Part shown: piece by piece, positions 8,283 to 18,008 of the stretch
How the letters are laid out: every line of letters starts with the position of its first letter
Position numbering within the stretch: position 1 is the first letter of the stretch
Assembly: GCA_041854955.1 (NCBI GenBank)
Contig: JBHADF010000033.1
Span: 1-48,858 of the forward strand
DNA length: 48,858 nucleotides
Direction of reading: 5' to 3'
Source of the DNA: CAMENZ01 sp041854955
GTDB taxonomy: Bacteria; Bacillota; Clostridia; Peptostreptococcales; Anaerovoracaceae
The notes under the pieces: model-generated
Database searches by the model: none
The model's input: only the letters and a program-made list of their open reading frames with translations
What the model was told of the DNA's origin: nothing
Program-made: the position numbers and the translations under genes

Positions 8283-9677
8283 ATGAAGATTGCAATAGTA
8301 GGTGCCGGAAAGCTGGGATTTAAGGTGTTGACCGCCCTGGCCAGCGGAGACCACTCCATAATAGTTATCGATACGAACGAATCTGTTCTGAGGAAAATAT
8401 CCCAGAATTATGACGTTATGACGGTTTCGGGAAACGGAAAGAAAATCAGCCTTTTGAAGGAGCATCAGATCGGCTCCTATGATTTCCTTATTGCCTGCAC
8501 CGACAGCGATGAAACCAATATAGTCATAGCTTCTTTTGCTAAAAAGCTGGGCTGTGCCAAGGTTATCGCCCGTGTTCGTGACCCGGAGCACATGAATCAG
8601 ATTGACTTCATAAAGGAAAATATGGGTATAGACCACATAGTAAACCCGGACCTTTCTATAACCAATGAAATATATAAATATCTGGTGGAAAAATATACCC
8701 TGACTAACGGTATTTTCTCCAGTGGAAAGGTTTCCATGGTTCAGTTTAAGGTCAACAAGATGAAAAAGCTCATCGGCCTTTCCATGGTGGAGGTAAACAA
8801 GGTTCTGCCTAAAATGCTGGTAGTAGCCATATCCCGAAACGGCAAGATAATCATCCCCCACGGAAAGAATATCATAGAAGACCAAGACACCATATATCTC
8901 ATAGGGGAAAAGAGCGAAATCGTACAGCTTCATTCCAAGGTTCACGAGCGAGGTAAATATACAGACCTGCAAAAGGTTATGATAATAGGCGGAGGAAAAA
9001 CCGGCTTCTACTTGGCAAAGAAATTGGCCGAATTCGGCATATCCGTCAAAATAGTAGAGCGAAACAAGGACAGGTGCTATTACCTTTCCACCCAGCTTGA
9101 CGATGTTATGATCCTCCACGGAGATGCCACAGACAGCGGTCTTCTGGAAGAGGAAAATTTGGACGAGATGGATGCCTTTGTTACGGCCACCGGCTTCGAT
9201 GAGGAAAATCTGCTCCTCGCTTTAATGGCCAAGCAGAAAGGTATAGAGGATGTAATATCCAAGGTGAGCCGTCAAAGCTACAAAACTCTCATAGAGCGTA
9301 TGGGTATAGACATGGCCTTGAATCCTCTTGATATTGTAGCCAGCACTATTCTCAGATATGTACAGGGTTCCAAAAAAATTATTTCTTCCCTGCTCATTCA
9401 GGGCCAGGCAGAGATAATGGAGATTATCGCCACCGATGATATGACCCTTTCCAATGTGCCTCTTAAGGACATTGAGCTTCCCGACGGCGTTCTCATAGCT
9501 GCTATTCACCGTGGAAATTCGGTCATCATTCCCAACGGAGATACTCGTATCCTTCAGAATGATAGGGTTACCATCTTCTGCCTCCTGTCGGATATAGGAG
9601 AGCTGGAAAAGTTTTTCCTGCGTAAGCATCGTGGCTATAAGCTGTGGTCTGCCGCAGAATCCAAGAGACTTCTGTAA
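8283..9677 (+). CDS. trkA: Trk potassium uptake regulatory subunit TrkA
   Basis: This 464-residue protein has two tandem RCK units. Each begins with a Rossmann nucleotide motif: VGAGKLGFKVLTAL near residue 5 and IGGGKTGFYLAKKL near residue 235, each followed by a conserved acidic end of strand beta-2 (VIDTN, IVERN). TrkC-like regulatory domains follow each unit. TrkA is cytosolic, binds NAD(H)/ATP and gates the TrkH channel. Full length for the family (about 450-460). AGAGGTG precedes the ATG. The gene opens the operon trkA-trkH-trkH; its stop codon overlaps the ATG of a 19-codon frame that bridges to the first trkH. Confidence 0.95.
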   Translation: MKIAIVGAGKLGFKVLTALASGDHSIIVIDTNESVLRKISQNYDVMTVSGNGKKISLLKEHQIGSYDFLIACTDSDETNIVIASFAKKLGCAKVIARVRDPEHMNQIDFIKENMGIDHIVNPDLSITNEIYKYLVEKYTLTNGIFSSGKVSMVQFKVNKMKKLIGLSMVEVNKVLPKMLVVAISRNGKIIIPHGKNIIEDQDTIYLIGEKSEIVQLHSKVHERGKYTDLQKVMIIGGGKTGFYLAKKLAEFGISVKIVERNKDRCYYLSTQLDDVMILHGDATDSGLLEEENLDEMDAFVTATGFDEENLLLALMAKQKGIEDVISKVSRQSYKTLIERMGIDMALNPLDIVASTILRYVQGSKKIISSLLIQGQAEIMEIIATDDMTLSNVPLKDIELPDGVLIAAIHRGNSVIIPNGDTRILQNDRVTIFCLLSDIGELEKFFLRKHRGYKLWSAAESKRLL

Positions 9678-9736
9678 TGGATATATTCCGTAAAAATATA
9701 GATACCCTTCTGTGGGGAAAGGATTTGCAATGCTAG
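9677..9736 (+). other. 19-codon bridging frame between trkA and trkH
   Basis: A short frame (MDIFRKNIDTLLWGKDLQC) starts on the A of the trkA stop (TAATG) and stops in TAG inside ATGCTAG, overlapping the trkH ATG by 7 nt. It has no clear ribosome site of its own. It may only serve translational coupling or may be chance. Confidence 0.2.
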
Positions 9737-11199
9737 GTAAGGTTAGAGATGTGGCCAGGATGCAGGGAGTGCTCATGTTGGTTTTGGCTGCTTCCATGTC
9801 TGTCCCCTTCCTTTTAGCTCTTTATTATAATGAATCGGCCTCTGCCAAAGCCTTTGGCGGGGTCATGATTTTTTGTGTAATTTTCGGTATATTGCTCCGT
9901 GTGACCTTAAAGCACTCGGATATTATATTTAAATCTCGAGACGGATTTTTGGTAGTTACCATAACCTGGGTGTTTTGCTCACTTATAAGTGCTTTACCCT
10001 TCGTGATTTCCGGTGCCATTCCCAGCATTACAGATGCTGTTTTCGAGTCCTGCTCCGGCTTTTCCACCACGGGAGCCACCATACTCACCGATGTGGAAAT
10101 CTTACCCAAATCCATATTGTTCTGGCGTTCCTTTACCCACTGGCTGGGCGGCATGGGTCTCCTGGTCTTTGTTATGGCACTATTGCCTGCCTGGGGCGTC
10201 AGCGGTCAAGTGGTTGCCTATGCGGAAACCCCCGGCCCTACCAAGGATAAGCTGACGGCTCACTTTACAGATACGGCCCGAGTTTTATATAAAATCTATC
10301 TGGGCATGTCCGCTGCAGAAGCCCTTTTACTCAGAATAGGCGGAATGAACTGGTTTGATTCCCTCATTCACACCTTCGGCTCCATGGGAACAGGAGGCTT
10401 TTCCAACTACAACAACAGCGTTGCACATTTTCAAAGTCCCTTCATTCATGTGGTCATAATCGTTTTTATGATTTTAGCCGGTATGAACTTTAACCTTTAC
10501 TTCCTTACGGGGAGGCATGGTCTCTTAAGCATATTTAAGGATGAGGAAGCGAAATTCTATCTGAAGCTCATAGGCCTTTTCTCACTGCTCATATTTGCGG
10601 TAAACTGGTTCTATGCAGGTTTTGAACGCATAGGAGAGATTTTCCTCAATGCTCTTTTCCAAGTTTCCACCATAATTACCACCACAGGTTTCGGTACAGA
10701 TAATTACGATGCCTGGCCCACTTTTTCCAAGATGCTCATACTCCTTCTCTTTTTCGTTGGAGGCTGTGCCTCTTCTACAGGAGGAGGCGTCAAGTGTGTC
10801 CGCGTGCTGGTATGTCTGAAGATGATAAAACGCAGCCTTTCTCTCAGGCTTCATCCCAAAAGGATTGCCAAGCTTTCCTTTAACGGAAGCGAAATGGGAA
10901 ACGAAACTGTAATAAAGATAACAAATTTTGTCTTCACATATATAATAGTGCTGGTGGCGGGAACTCTGCTCTTGTCCATAAACAATTTCGACTTTCTCAC
11001 CTGTTTCTCCGCAGCAGCATCCTGTTTGGGCAATGTTGGCCCCGGCTTTAATATGGTGGGCCCCACGACCAACTATGCTCTCCTGTCGGATTTTTCAAAA
11101 TGGGTCTGCTCATTTTTGATGATTACAGGAAGATTGGAGCTGTTTACTGTTTTAACTCTGTTCTCCAGGTATTATTGGAATTCCAACAGAGCAAAATAA
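9730..11199 (+). CDS. trkH: Trk potassium uptake channel subunit TrkH (first copy)
   Basis: This 489-residue polytopic membrane protein has the four K+-channel-like pore loops of TrkH/KtrB: CSGFSTTGAT, GSMGTGGF, TTTGFGTDNY and LGNVGPGF, each with the filter glycine. With TrkA it forms a cation-coupled K+ importer. The frame is open from a GTG at 9712, but the ATG at 9730 has AAAGGA 7-8 nt upstream and gives a normal N-terminus, so I use it. The ribosome site lies within the end of the 19-codon bridging frame. The second trkH starts 19 bp after the stop. Confidence 0.95.
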   Translation: MLGKVRDVARMQGVLMLVLAASMSVPFLLALYYNESASAKAFGGVMIFCVIFGILLRVTLKHSDIIFKSRDGFLVVTITWVFCSLISALPFVISGAIPSITDAVFESCSGFSTTGATILTDVEILPKSILFWRSFTHWLGGMGLLVFVMALLPAWGVSGQVVAYAETPGPTKDKLTAHFTDTARVLYKIYLGMSAAEALLLRIGGMNWFDSLIHTFGSMGTGGFSNYNNSVAHFQSPFIHVVIIVFMILAGMNFNLYFLTGRHGLLSIFKDEEAKFYLKLIGLFSLLIFAVNWFYAGFERIGEIFLNALFQVSTIITTTGFGTDNYDAWPTFSKMLILLLFFVGGCASSTGGGVKCVRVLVCLKMIKRSLSLRLHPKRIAKLSFNGSEMGNETVIKITNFVFTYIIVLVAGTLLLSINNFDFLTCFSAAASCLGNVGPGFNMVGPTTNYALLSDFSKWVCSFLMITGRLELFTVLTLFSRYYWNSNRAK

Positions 11200-11218
11200 A
11201 TATTTCAAGAGGTTTACG

Positions 11219-12697
11219 ATGCACATGAATTTAAGGATTTTCATGAAAATATTGGGGATACTAACCTTGATTGAGGGCATTGCCATGTCCCCTTCTTTTG
11301 TGTGCGCTCTTGTCTATGAAGAATGGCATGTTGCCTCTCCCTTCCTGATTGTAGGTATGCTGTGTGTATGTATCGGATACGTTATCTTCACTCAAGTTCG
11401 TACCCATCAAATTCAGCTTAAGCTTCATGAAGGGTTTTTAATAGCCTGCCTCAGCTGGATATATTGTTCCCTTATAGGTGCTCTCCCCTTCATATTCTCC
11501 GGCATAGGATATTCTGTCATAGGCTCTGTCTTTGAATCGGTAGCCGGCTTTACTACAACGGGCTGCTCCGTATTTTTCCCGGAAAAGATGCCGAAAGCTT
11601 TGCTCCTTTGGCGTTCTACGGAAAACTGGCTCGGCGGAATGGGTATCCTTGTTCTAATCATGTCGGTTTTCCCCGCTTTAGGAATAGCCGGTCAATCCAT
11701 CGCTGCTGCCGAAACCACAGGTCCCTCCTTTGAAAAGCTTGGGGGACGATTCTCAGATACGGGAAAGGTTTTATATATCATCTATACGGCTTTCACCGTA
11801 ACGGAGTTCATTCTTTTGGCCTTAGGACCTTTGAACATCTTCGATGCACTAATCAATACACTTAGCAGCATAAGCACTGCCGGTCTGGTGGTAGTGCCGG
11901 AAAACAGTGTGGCTTTCCAGGGCTCTTATACGAGAGGGGTAATCATGGTGTTCACCCTGCTTTCCTCCATCAACTATTCCCTCTATTTCTTTTTACTGAA
12001 AAAAAGATGGGGACTGTTCTTCAAAAACTATGAGGTTAAGGCCTTCTTTAAGATTATAGCCTTTGCGACTGTCTCGATAGGGCTTTCCCTGAAGCTGAGC
12101 GGATACTATACGGATATTTTCAAAGCCTTGAGAGACAGCCTTTTCCAGGTCATATCCTTTATATCCACCTCCGGATATTTCGTCACGGACTACACCAAAT
12201 GGCCTTCCTTTGCCGTCATCGTGCTCTTTGCCATGCTGTTTGTTGGTGGCTGTACCATGTCCACCTCCGGCTCCCTTAAGGTAATCAGAGTTGCCGTGCT
12301 TTTCAAGCTGATAAGAAGAGGGCTCTTTAAACAGATTCATCCCAACTCGGTTAAGGCGGTGGTTCTGGACGGTGAGGCCGTATCAGCCCATAAGGTTTCT
12401 GCCATAGTTTCCCACGTTCTCCTCTATCTTGTAGTATTTTGGGGAGGCTGCCTGCTTCTGGGCTTGAATAACCTGGATATGGAAACTACCATAACCTCTT
12501 CCCTGGCCCTTTTCACCAATACGGGCATGGCCCTGGGGCAACCGGGAGCTTCCGGATACTTCGGCATGTTTAACGGCTTCTCCCAATTCATTTTAGCCCT
12601 TCTCATGATAGCCGGACGGTTGGAAATCTATGCCCTGGCTCTGCTCTTCACAGGAGAGTTTTGGAAAAAGGATAAAATCAAAAAACACACCTTTTAG
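11219..12697 (+). CDS. Second TrkH-family potassium channel subunit
   Basis: This 492-residue protein is a divergent paralogue of the preceding TrkH, with the same overall layout and four pore loops that keep the filter glycines but in altered contexts: AGFTTTGCS, SISTAGL, ISTSGYF and TNTGMALG. The loop equivalent to GTGGF is much changed, which suggests different ion preference, gating or affinity (inference). Only one trkA is present, so both channels may share it. AAGAGG precedes the ATG at good spacing. The stop codon lies inside the left arm region of a bidirectional terminator. Confidence 0.9.
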   Translation: MHMNLRIFMKILGILTLIEGIAMSPSFVCALVYEEWHVASPFLIVGMLCVCIGYVIFTQVRTHQIQLKLHEGFLIACLSWIYCSLIGALPFIFSGIGYSVIGSVFESVAGFTTTGCSVFFPEKMPKALLLWRSTENWLGGMGILVLIMSVFPALGIAGQSIAAAETTGPSFEKLGGRFSDTGKVLYIIYTAFTVTEFILLALGPLNIFDALINTLSSISTAGLVVVPENSVAFQGSYTRGVIMVFTLLSSINYSLYFFLLKKRWGLFFKNYEVKAFFKIIAFATVSIGLSLKLSGYYTDIFKALRDSLFQVISFISTSGYFVTDYTKWPSFAVIVLFAMLFVGGCTMSTSGSLKVIRVAVLFKLIRRGLFKQIHPNSVKAVVLDGEAVSAHKVSAIVSHVLLYLVVFWGGCLLLGLNNLDMETTITSSLALFTNTGMALGQPGASGYFGMFNGFSQFILALLMIAGRLEIYALALLFTGEFWKKDKIKKHTF

Positions 12698-12734
12698 AGG
12701 TAGCCGTGACAGCGGCCGCGAAAGGTGTGTTTTT
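12681..12734. terminator. Bidirectional terminator between trkH and rnr
   Basis: A perfect 14-bp stem pairs AAAAACACACCTTT (12681-12694) with AAAGGTGTGTTTTT (12721-12734) around a GC-rich loop. A/T flanks on both sides serve the two converging genes; the trkH stop TAG is the first bases of the loop. Confidence 0.85.
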
Positions 12735-12738
12735 CATT

Positions 12739-14631
12739 CTATTCCAATATTTTAAAGTCTATCTGCCCTTCCGAGGGTTTCGCATCCAGGACGCGGATTC
12801 TTACCTTTTCACCTAAAATATAACTCCTTCTAAGGTACTTCATAGAGGCCATTCCCTCTACAGTGTTGGGAAGCTCCACATATACGCCGAAGTCCGTAAT
12901 TCCGTTGACGATTCCGTCGAATTCCTCACCTATATGGTCCATCATATACTGAGTCTTTTTCAGCTTCTGCACATCACGTTCCAGCTCTTGGGCCTGTCTC
13001 TCCGTCTTTGATGACAGGTCTGCGGCCAAGACGCAATCCGCCTTGTACTTGTCGGCTTTCTTTCCCTTAACATTTCCGTGAAGATACTCCTTTATAATAC
13101 GGTGTATCATCAAGTCAGGATAACGCCTTATGGGAGAGGTGAAATGGCAGTAGTACTTGAATGCCAATCCGAAGTGGCCGTCACAGCTCTCGCTGTAATA
13201 GGCCTTTTTCATAGTTCTCAGCATCACTCTGTTGACTATGCCCTCATAAGGCTTTCCCTCCAGTTCAGTTATTATATCCGCCAAGGTTTTGGGGAAAATA
13301 TTATCCACACTCCCCTTAAGCCTTATATTGAAGTTTTTAAGATATTCCTTAAGCTCCTCCATCTTTTCCGAATCCGGCTTTTCATGAACCCTGTATATGA
13401 AGGGGGCTTCCATCCAGAAAAATTGTTCCGCCACGGTTTCATTGGCTATGAGCATGAATTCTTCGATGAGCCTGTTGGCGGTCCTTCGCTCCACAAGCCT
13501 GATATCTATGGGCTTTTCTTCGCTGTCCAGCAAAATCTCCGCCTCATCTATGTCAAAATCCAGACTTCCGTTTCTTTTTCTCTTATGCCTCAGAATAAGT
13601 GCCAGATGACCCATCATCTCTATATCTTCATAGACATCCTCATACTTTTTTGTTAGGGCCTTCCAATCCCCCGTCTTTTCCAAAATGTCGGAAACGTCAT
13701 CATATACCATTCTATGCTTGGAATTTATAACCGTTTCTTCAATACTTTGATTTACCACCGTCCCCGAATGGTCGATTTCCATTATACAGGACAGGGTCAG
13801 GCGGTCTTCCCCCGGATTCAGGCTGCACACGCCGTTGGACAAAACCTTGGGGAGCATGGGTATTACCCTGTTCAGCAAATATACGCTGGTGCCTCTTTTA
13901 AGGGCCTCTTTATCTATATACCCGTCCTCTGCCACATAATGGCTTACATCGGCAATATGAACCCCTAACAGGAAATTCCCGTTTTCCAGGGTACTGATGG
14001 AAACACCGTCATCCAAATCCTTGGCTGTGGGGCCGTCTATGGTTATGATGTTCCAATCTCTGAGGTCTTTCCTCTTTTTGATGAGACTGTCTGAAATCGG
14101 TTCCTTAGATCTTGCCTTAGCCTCTGCATTTACTCTGGAAGGAAAGGTTTCAAACAGGCCTGCGCTCCTTATCATGCTCAGAACATCGCTGCCCACCTGT
14201 CCCTTCTTTGCCACTATCTCATGGATTTTGCCTTCGGCACTATGGGCTCTGTCAGGGTATTTTGTTATCTTAACTACTACCTTGTCTCCGTTTTCCGCTT
14301 TTCCGAAAAACTCCTTCTTTATGAAAATATCTTCACTGCATTTCCTGTTGTCAGGAACCACAAATCCATAGCGGCGATTCTTTTGGAAGGTTCCCACCAC
14401 CTCCGTAGTATTCCGCTCTAAGATTTTAGTTACGATGGCTTCCTTTGATTTTTCCCATAAATAGTAAGGCAGTAAATCCACCTCTACCAAATCGCCGTTC
14501 ATGGCACCGCCCATGTTTACGGAGGCAATGAAAATATCACCACCCTCTTCCTGCTTTATAAAGCCGAAACCACGAGAGTGTTTTTCCATAATACCTGTAA
14601 TCTTTTCAAATTTAGTTTTACCCTTTTTCAT
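12739..14631 (-). CDS. rnr: Ribonuclease R (RNB-family 3'-5' exoribonuclease)
   Basis: This 630-residue protein degrades structured RNA from the 3' end. Seen: N-terminal cold-shock/OB domains (GFGFIKQ near 21, RYGFVVPD near 87); the RNB catalytic core with TIDGPTAKDLDD (about 197-208) holding the Mg-binding aspartates, HIADVSHYV and HFTSPIRRYPDL; and a C-terminal S1 domain (FDGIVNGITDFGVYVEL). It is shorter than the typical 700-800 residues because the N-terminal helix-turn-helix and the basic C-terminal tail are missing. ATG with AGAGG at normal spacing. The usual neighbours secG and smpB are absent; it lies downstream of ispH-rpsA, separated by a terminator. Confidence 0.92.
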   Translation of the reverse strand: MKKGKTKFEKITGIMEKHSRGFGFIKQEEGGDIFIASVNMGGAMNGDLVEVDLLPYYLWEKSKEAIVTKILERNTTEVVGTFQKNRRYGFVVPDNRKCSEDIFIKKEFFGKAENGDKVVVKITKYPDRAHSAEGKIHEIVAKKGQVGSDVLSMIRSAGLFETFPSRVNAEAKARSKEPISDSLIKKRKDLRDWNIITIDGPTAKDLDDGVSISTLENGNFLLGVHIADVSHYVAEDGYIDKEALKRGTSVYLLNRVIPMLPKVLSNGVCSLNPGEDRLTLSCIMEIDHSGTVVNQSIEETVINSKHRMVYDDVSDILEKTGDWKALTKKYEDVYEDIEMMGHLALILRHKRKRNGSLDFDIDEAEILLDSEEKPIDIRLVERRTANRLIEEFMLIANETVAEQFFWMEAPFIYRVHEKPDSEKMEELKEYLKNFNIRLKGSVDNIFPKTLADIITELEGKPYEGIVNRVMLRTMKKAYYSESCDGHFGLAFKYYCHFTSPIRRYPDLMIHRIIKEYLHGNVKGKKADKYKADCVLAADLSSKTERQAQELERDVQKLKKTQYMMDHIGEEFDGIVNGITDFGVYVELPNTVEGMASMKYLRRSYILGEKVRIRVLDAKPSEGQIDFKILE

Positions 14632-14671
14632 TCTTACGCCTCTTTCCGATTGGGTGCCTGTTTCAATATTG

Positions 14672-14700
14672 AAAAAGAGAGTCAGCGAACCGACCCTCTC
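14672..14700 (-). terminator. Terminator after the ispH-rpsA fusion
   Basis: On the minus strand GAGAGGGTC pairs with GACTCTC (a 5-bp stem plus TC/GA across a 2-nt bulge), followed by TTTTTC. It lies just after the fusion gene and before the rnr start. Confidence 0.6.
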
Positions 14701-14716
14701 GTCCTATTCATAATTT

Positions 14717-16705
14717 TTATTCTTCAACTGTCTCAGTTGCGTCTTCAACGTCCTCATCAACATCATCGAAAGCATCGTCGTTTTCGGGAGCTTCCATGGT
14801 CTGTCTGATGGATAAGCTGATTCTCTTCTTTTCGGTGTCAATGTCCAGAACCTTAGCGGATACAGTCTGACCGATAGTCAATTCGGATCCGATATTGTCG
14901 ATTCTCTTATGAGCCACCTCGGAAATGTGAACTAATCCGTCCAAACCGGGTTCCAGCTCTAAGAAAGCACCGTATTCTTTAATCTGAACTACTGTACCTG
15001 TAACGATTTCACCGATGTGATACTTGTCCTCGATAACTGACCAAGGCTCAGGCGTAGTTTGCTTAAGACCTAAGGAAATCTTTCCCTTTTCTGCATTCAT
15101 AGCAAGGATCTTAACATTTACAACATCGCCTATCTTCAGTACTTCCTGAGGGTGTTTTAATTTACCCCAAGAAATTTCGGATATGTGCAGCAATCCGTCT
15201 ACACCGTCTAAATCGATGAATGCACCGTATTCGGTAAATCTCATTACCTTACCGGGCACTATATCATCCACATTGAGGCGTTCCCAAGCAGCTTCAACTC
15301 TTGCCTGCTTTTCTTCGGCAATGATAGCTCTGTGGGAGAATACCACTCTGTTTCTCTTCTGGTCAACTCTGGACACTCTTACAGTCAGTTCCTGACCGAT
15401 GAATTCATCAGCGCTTTCCACATATCTGTCTGAAAGCTGGGATAAAGGAATGAAGCCTGTAACTTCCTTGTATGCAGCGATAACTCCGCCGTTTACAGGT
15501 CTGAGAACCTTTACTGTAAGTATAGTGTTGTTCTCAAGAGCTTCAAGGATTTCTCCCCAATGTGCGTTTACTTCTAACTTCTTCTTTGAAAGTGTAATAA
15601 CACCATCTCCGTCATCAGTCTTTACAACCTTTGCTTGGATTTCATCGCCAACCTTGAATAAATCTGTCAGCTTCTGGTTTTCCTCCAATGTTACTTCTTC
15701 CTTCGGAATAACTCCGTCTTTTTTGCAACCCATGTTAACTATGACTTCTTTTTCAGTAACTTGGTGTACCGTTCCGTTAACAATTTCGTGTAATTTAGGT
15801 AATCTTAAGGACTGTTCGATTTCGTCCATAAAATCTTCCATTTTCATTTCAGTGTTGTTTTCACTCATGGTAGCAATAACCTCCTTAATTATGCGTTCGG
15901 GTGTCGAAGCACCCGCAGCTACACCTATTTTATTACATTTTTCAAGTTGGTGCAACCACAAATCTTCTTTTTTTTCGATGAAATAGGTGTTTTGGCATAT
16001 TTTTTTTGATATTTCATAGAGTTTTTTACTGTTTGAGCTGTCCTTTCCTCCGATGATGACCATGGCATCACATTTTTCCGCCAGCTCACGGCAGCTTTTT
16101 TGTCGTTTGGAGGTGGCACTGCAAATGGTGTTTTTTATCTCGAAGGCTTTCCCGGCATGGGTAAAAATCTTTAGGATCGCTTCCATAAGCTCCAACCTTA
16201 TGGTGGTTTGACATACGATGAAAATATCTCTCTCCGGCAAAATTCCCAAGGCTTTTTTTGCTTCCTCTTCGGAATTGATGATTATGGCGCTATTTTCGCA
16301 CCAGCCGTTTACGCCCACCACCTCCGGATGCTCTTTGTCTCCTATTATTACGATTGGCTTGCCTGCATCGTGGGCTTCCTCTACCAGCTTATGTATGGTC
16401 TCCACAAAGGGGCAGGTAGCGTCCTCAATGATTAGGCCTTTTTCTTTAGCTCGGATAAAAAACTCCTTGGTTTCTCCATGAGAGCGAACTATGACCACAT
16501 CTCCCGGAGCACAGTCATCAAGGCTGTTAATTATCTTCGCTCCTCTTTGTTCCAAATCATCGGTTACGGCCTTGTTATGTATAAGAGGACCAAAGGTATA
16601 TATTTCACCGCCTTCTGCCTCCCTAAGCCGTTCCTCCGTCTTTTCTATGGCACGTTTTACTCCGAAGCAAAATCCGGAATGTTCCGCCAGAATTATTTCT
16701 TTCAT
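14717..16705 (-). CDS. Bifunctional HMBPP reductase (IspH) / ribosomal protein S1-like fusion
   Basis: This 662-residue protein joins two usually separate functions. Residues 1-280 are IspH, the [4Fe-4S] enzyme of the last MEP-pathway step, giving IPP and DMAPP: GFCFGVKRAI with C13, DATCPF with C98 and CSATSKRQ with C195 are the three cluster cysteines, and the HPEVVG and SNSKKL blocks are present. Residues from about 305 on hold four S1 RNA-binding repeats (for example GTVHQVTEKEVIVNMG, GKVMRFTEYGAFIDL, GTVVQIKEYGAFLEL), then an acidic tail. Such fusions are known in Clostridia. The start overlaps the rarA stop in TAATG, so translation is probably coupled; a terminator follows. Confidence 0.93.
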   Translation of the reverse strand: MKEIILAEHSGFCFGVKRAIEKTEERLREAEGGEIYTFGPLIHNKAVTDDLEQRGAKIINSLDDCAPGDVVIVRSHGETKEFFIRAKEKGLIIEDATCPFVETIHKLVEEAHDAGKPIVIIGDKEHPEVVGVNGWCENSAIIINSEEEAKKALGILPERDIFIVCQTTIRLELMEAILKIFTHAGKAFEIKNTICSATSKRQKSCRELAEKCDAMVIIGGKDSSNSKKLYEISKKICQNTYFIEKKEDLWLHQLEKCNKIGVAAGASTPERIIKEVIATMSENNTEMKMEDFMDEIEQSLRLPKLHEIVNGTVHQVTEKEVIVNMGCKKDGVIPKEEVTLEENQKLTDLFKVGDEIQAKVVKTDDGDGVITLSKKKLEVNAHWGEILEALENNTILTVKVLRPVNGGVIAAYKEVTGFIPLSQLSDRYVESADEFIGQELTVRVSRVDQKRNRVVFSHRAIIAEEKQARVEAAWERLNVDDIVPGKVMRFTEYGAFIDLDGVDGLLHISEISWGKLKHPQEVLKIGDVVNVKILAMNAEKGKISLGLKQTTPEPWSVIEDKYHIGEIVTGTVVQIKEYGAFLELEPGLDGLVHISEVAHKRIDNIGSELTIGQTVSAKVLDIDTEKKRISLSIRQTMEAPENDDAFDDVDEDVEDATETVEE

Positions 16706-17973
16706 TATTTTTCCAAGCTTTCCAAATATTTTTTGAAGGAGGCTTCTGAACCGTTGGAAGTAGGCTCATAGTATCTTACGCCCTCCTTGTAGAGATTATC
16801 CGGTAAATACTGCTGTTTTACATAGCCTCCGTAGGCATGGGGGTATTTATAGGAATTGCCCCTTCCCAAGGTTTCCGCACCGCTGTAATGACCGTCCATC
16901 AGGTGAGCCGGCACATCATCTATTTTTTTGCTTTTAATGTCACCCATGGCCTTGTTAAATGCTTCGTTGGCCGCGTTAGACTTAGGGGCCGAAGCTAAGA
17001 GTATTACAGCGTGACTCAGGTTGATAACCGCCTCAGGCAAGCCTATCATAAGGGATGCCTGTACGCAGGAGGTAACTATGGAAATTGCGGAAGGATATGC
17101 CATCCCTATATCTTCACTGGCTATGACCATAAGCCTTCTCCCTATCATCTGTATATCCGCCCCTCCGTCTATAAGGCGGGCGAAATAATGGATTGCCGCA
17201 TCCGGGTCACTGCCCCTTATGGATTTTTGCAAAGCGCTGAGCAGGTTGTATCTGTCCTCTCTCTTGTCATAGAAGCCTACCTTTCTCTGCATGGCCTCCG
17301 AAACTATCTTTTTGTCTATAGGCTGACCCTCGGAAAGGTTGTCGATTATAAAGCCTAAGGTGTCTAAAGCAACTCTGGCATCCCCGTTGGCCATTTCAGC
17401 CAGAAGCAGCAAAGCCTCTTCATCATAGGGAATTGATAGATTGCCGAAGCCTACCTCCTTGTTTTCCAAGGTTCTCTTTAAAATGCTCAGTATATTTTCC
17501 GGCTTAAGTCTCTTAAACTCGTATATGTTTCTTACACGGCTTATGATAGCATTGTTTACTGCAAAATAGGGATTTTCAGTAGTGCTTCCTATGAATTTGA
17601 TGACCCCGTCCTCCAGAGCCTTAAGAAGAGAGTCCTGTTGCAGCTTATTCCACCTGTGAAACTCATCTATGTATATGTAGGAGGTTCTCTTTTCCAAGCC
17701 GTAAAATTTCAGCTTTGCCCCTTCTATAAGTTCCTTCAGCTCCTTGGTGCCCGTAGTGGACGCATTGATTTCAAAGAAATCCCCGTCCATTTCTTTGGCT
17801 ATTATTCTGGCCAAGGTGGTTTTTCCCGTACCCGAAGGCCCGAAGAAAATGGCGGAATCGAAGGATTTATTCTTAATGGAATTGTAAAACAAGGAACCTT
17901 CGTACATGAAGTGCTCCTGGCCCACGAAATCCTCAGCCCTGTCAGGCCTCATCCTTGTAGATAAAGGTATCAA
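16705..17973 (-). CDS. rarA: Replication-associated recombination protein RarA (MgsA), AAA+ ATPase
   Basis: This 422-residue clamp-loader-like AAA+ ATPase acts at stalled replication forks. Seen: LSTRMRPDRAEDFVGQEH at the start, Walker A GPSGTGKTT (about 45-53), Walker B YIYIDEFHRWNKLQQD, sensor 1 GSTTENPYF, and the C-terminal RarA tetramerisation block (GADIQMIGRRLMVIASEDIG, YKYPHAYGGYVKQQYLPD). The frame is open from a GTG at 18006, but the -10 TATAAT at 18009-18014 would put the transcript start downstream of that GTG. The TTG at 17973 has AGGAGG 8 nt upstream and yields the normal N-terminus, so I use it. The stop overlaps the ispH-rpsA start. Confidence 0.92.
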   Translation of the reverse strand: MIPLSTRMRPDRAEDFVGQEHFMYEGSLFYNSIKNKSFDSAIFFGPSGTGKTTLARIIAKEMDGDFFEINASTTGTKELKELIEGAKLKFYGLEKRTSYIYIDEFHRWNKLQQDSLLKALEDGVIKFIGSTTENPYFAVNNAIISRVRNIYEFKRLKPENILSILKRTLENKEVGFGNLSIPYDEEALLLLAEMANGDARVALDTLGFIIDNLSEGQPIDKKIVSEAMQRKVGFYDKREDRYNLLSALQKSIRGSDPDAAIHYFARLIDGGADIQMIGRRLMVIASEDIGMAYPSAISIVTSCVQASLMIGLPEAVINLSHAVILLASAPKSNAANEAFNKAMGDIKSKKIDDVPAHLMDGHYSGAETLGRGNSYKYPHAYGGYVKQQYLPDNLYKEGVRYYEPTSNGSEASFKKYLESLEK

Positions 17974-18008
17974 ATTATCCGCCTCCTCTCGATTTTCAGC
18001 ATACACAG

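Noticed and set aside
8268..9119. 283-codon frame antisense to trkA
   Set aside because: It is fully covered by the well-supported trkA gene, and its start region is explained by the trkA leader.
11993..12340. Antisense frames within the second trkH
   Set aside because: They lie entirely within a conserved membrane-protein gene and show no family features.
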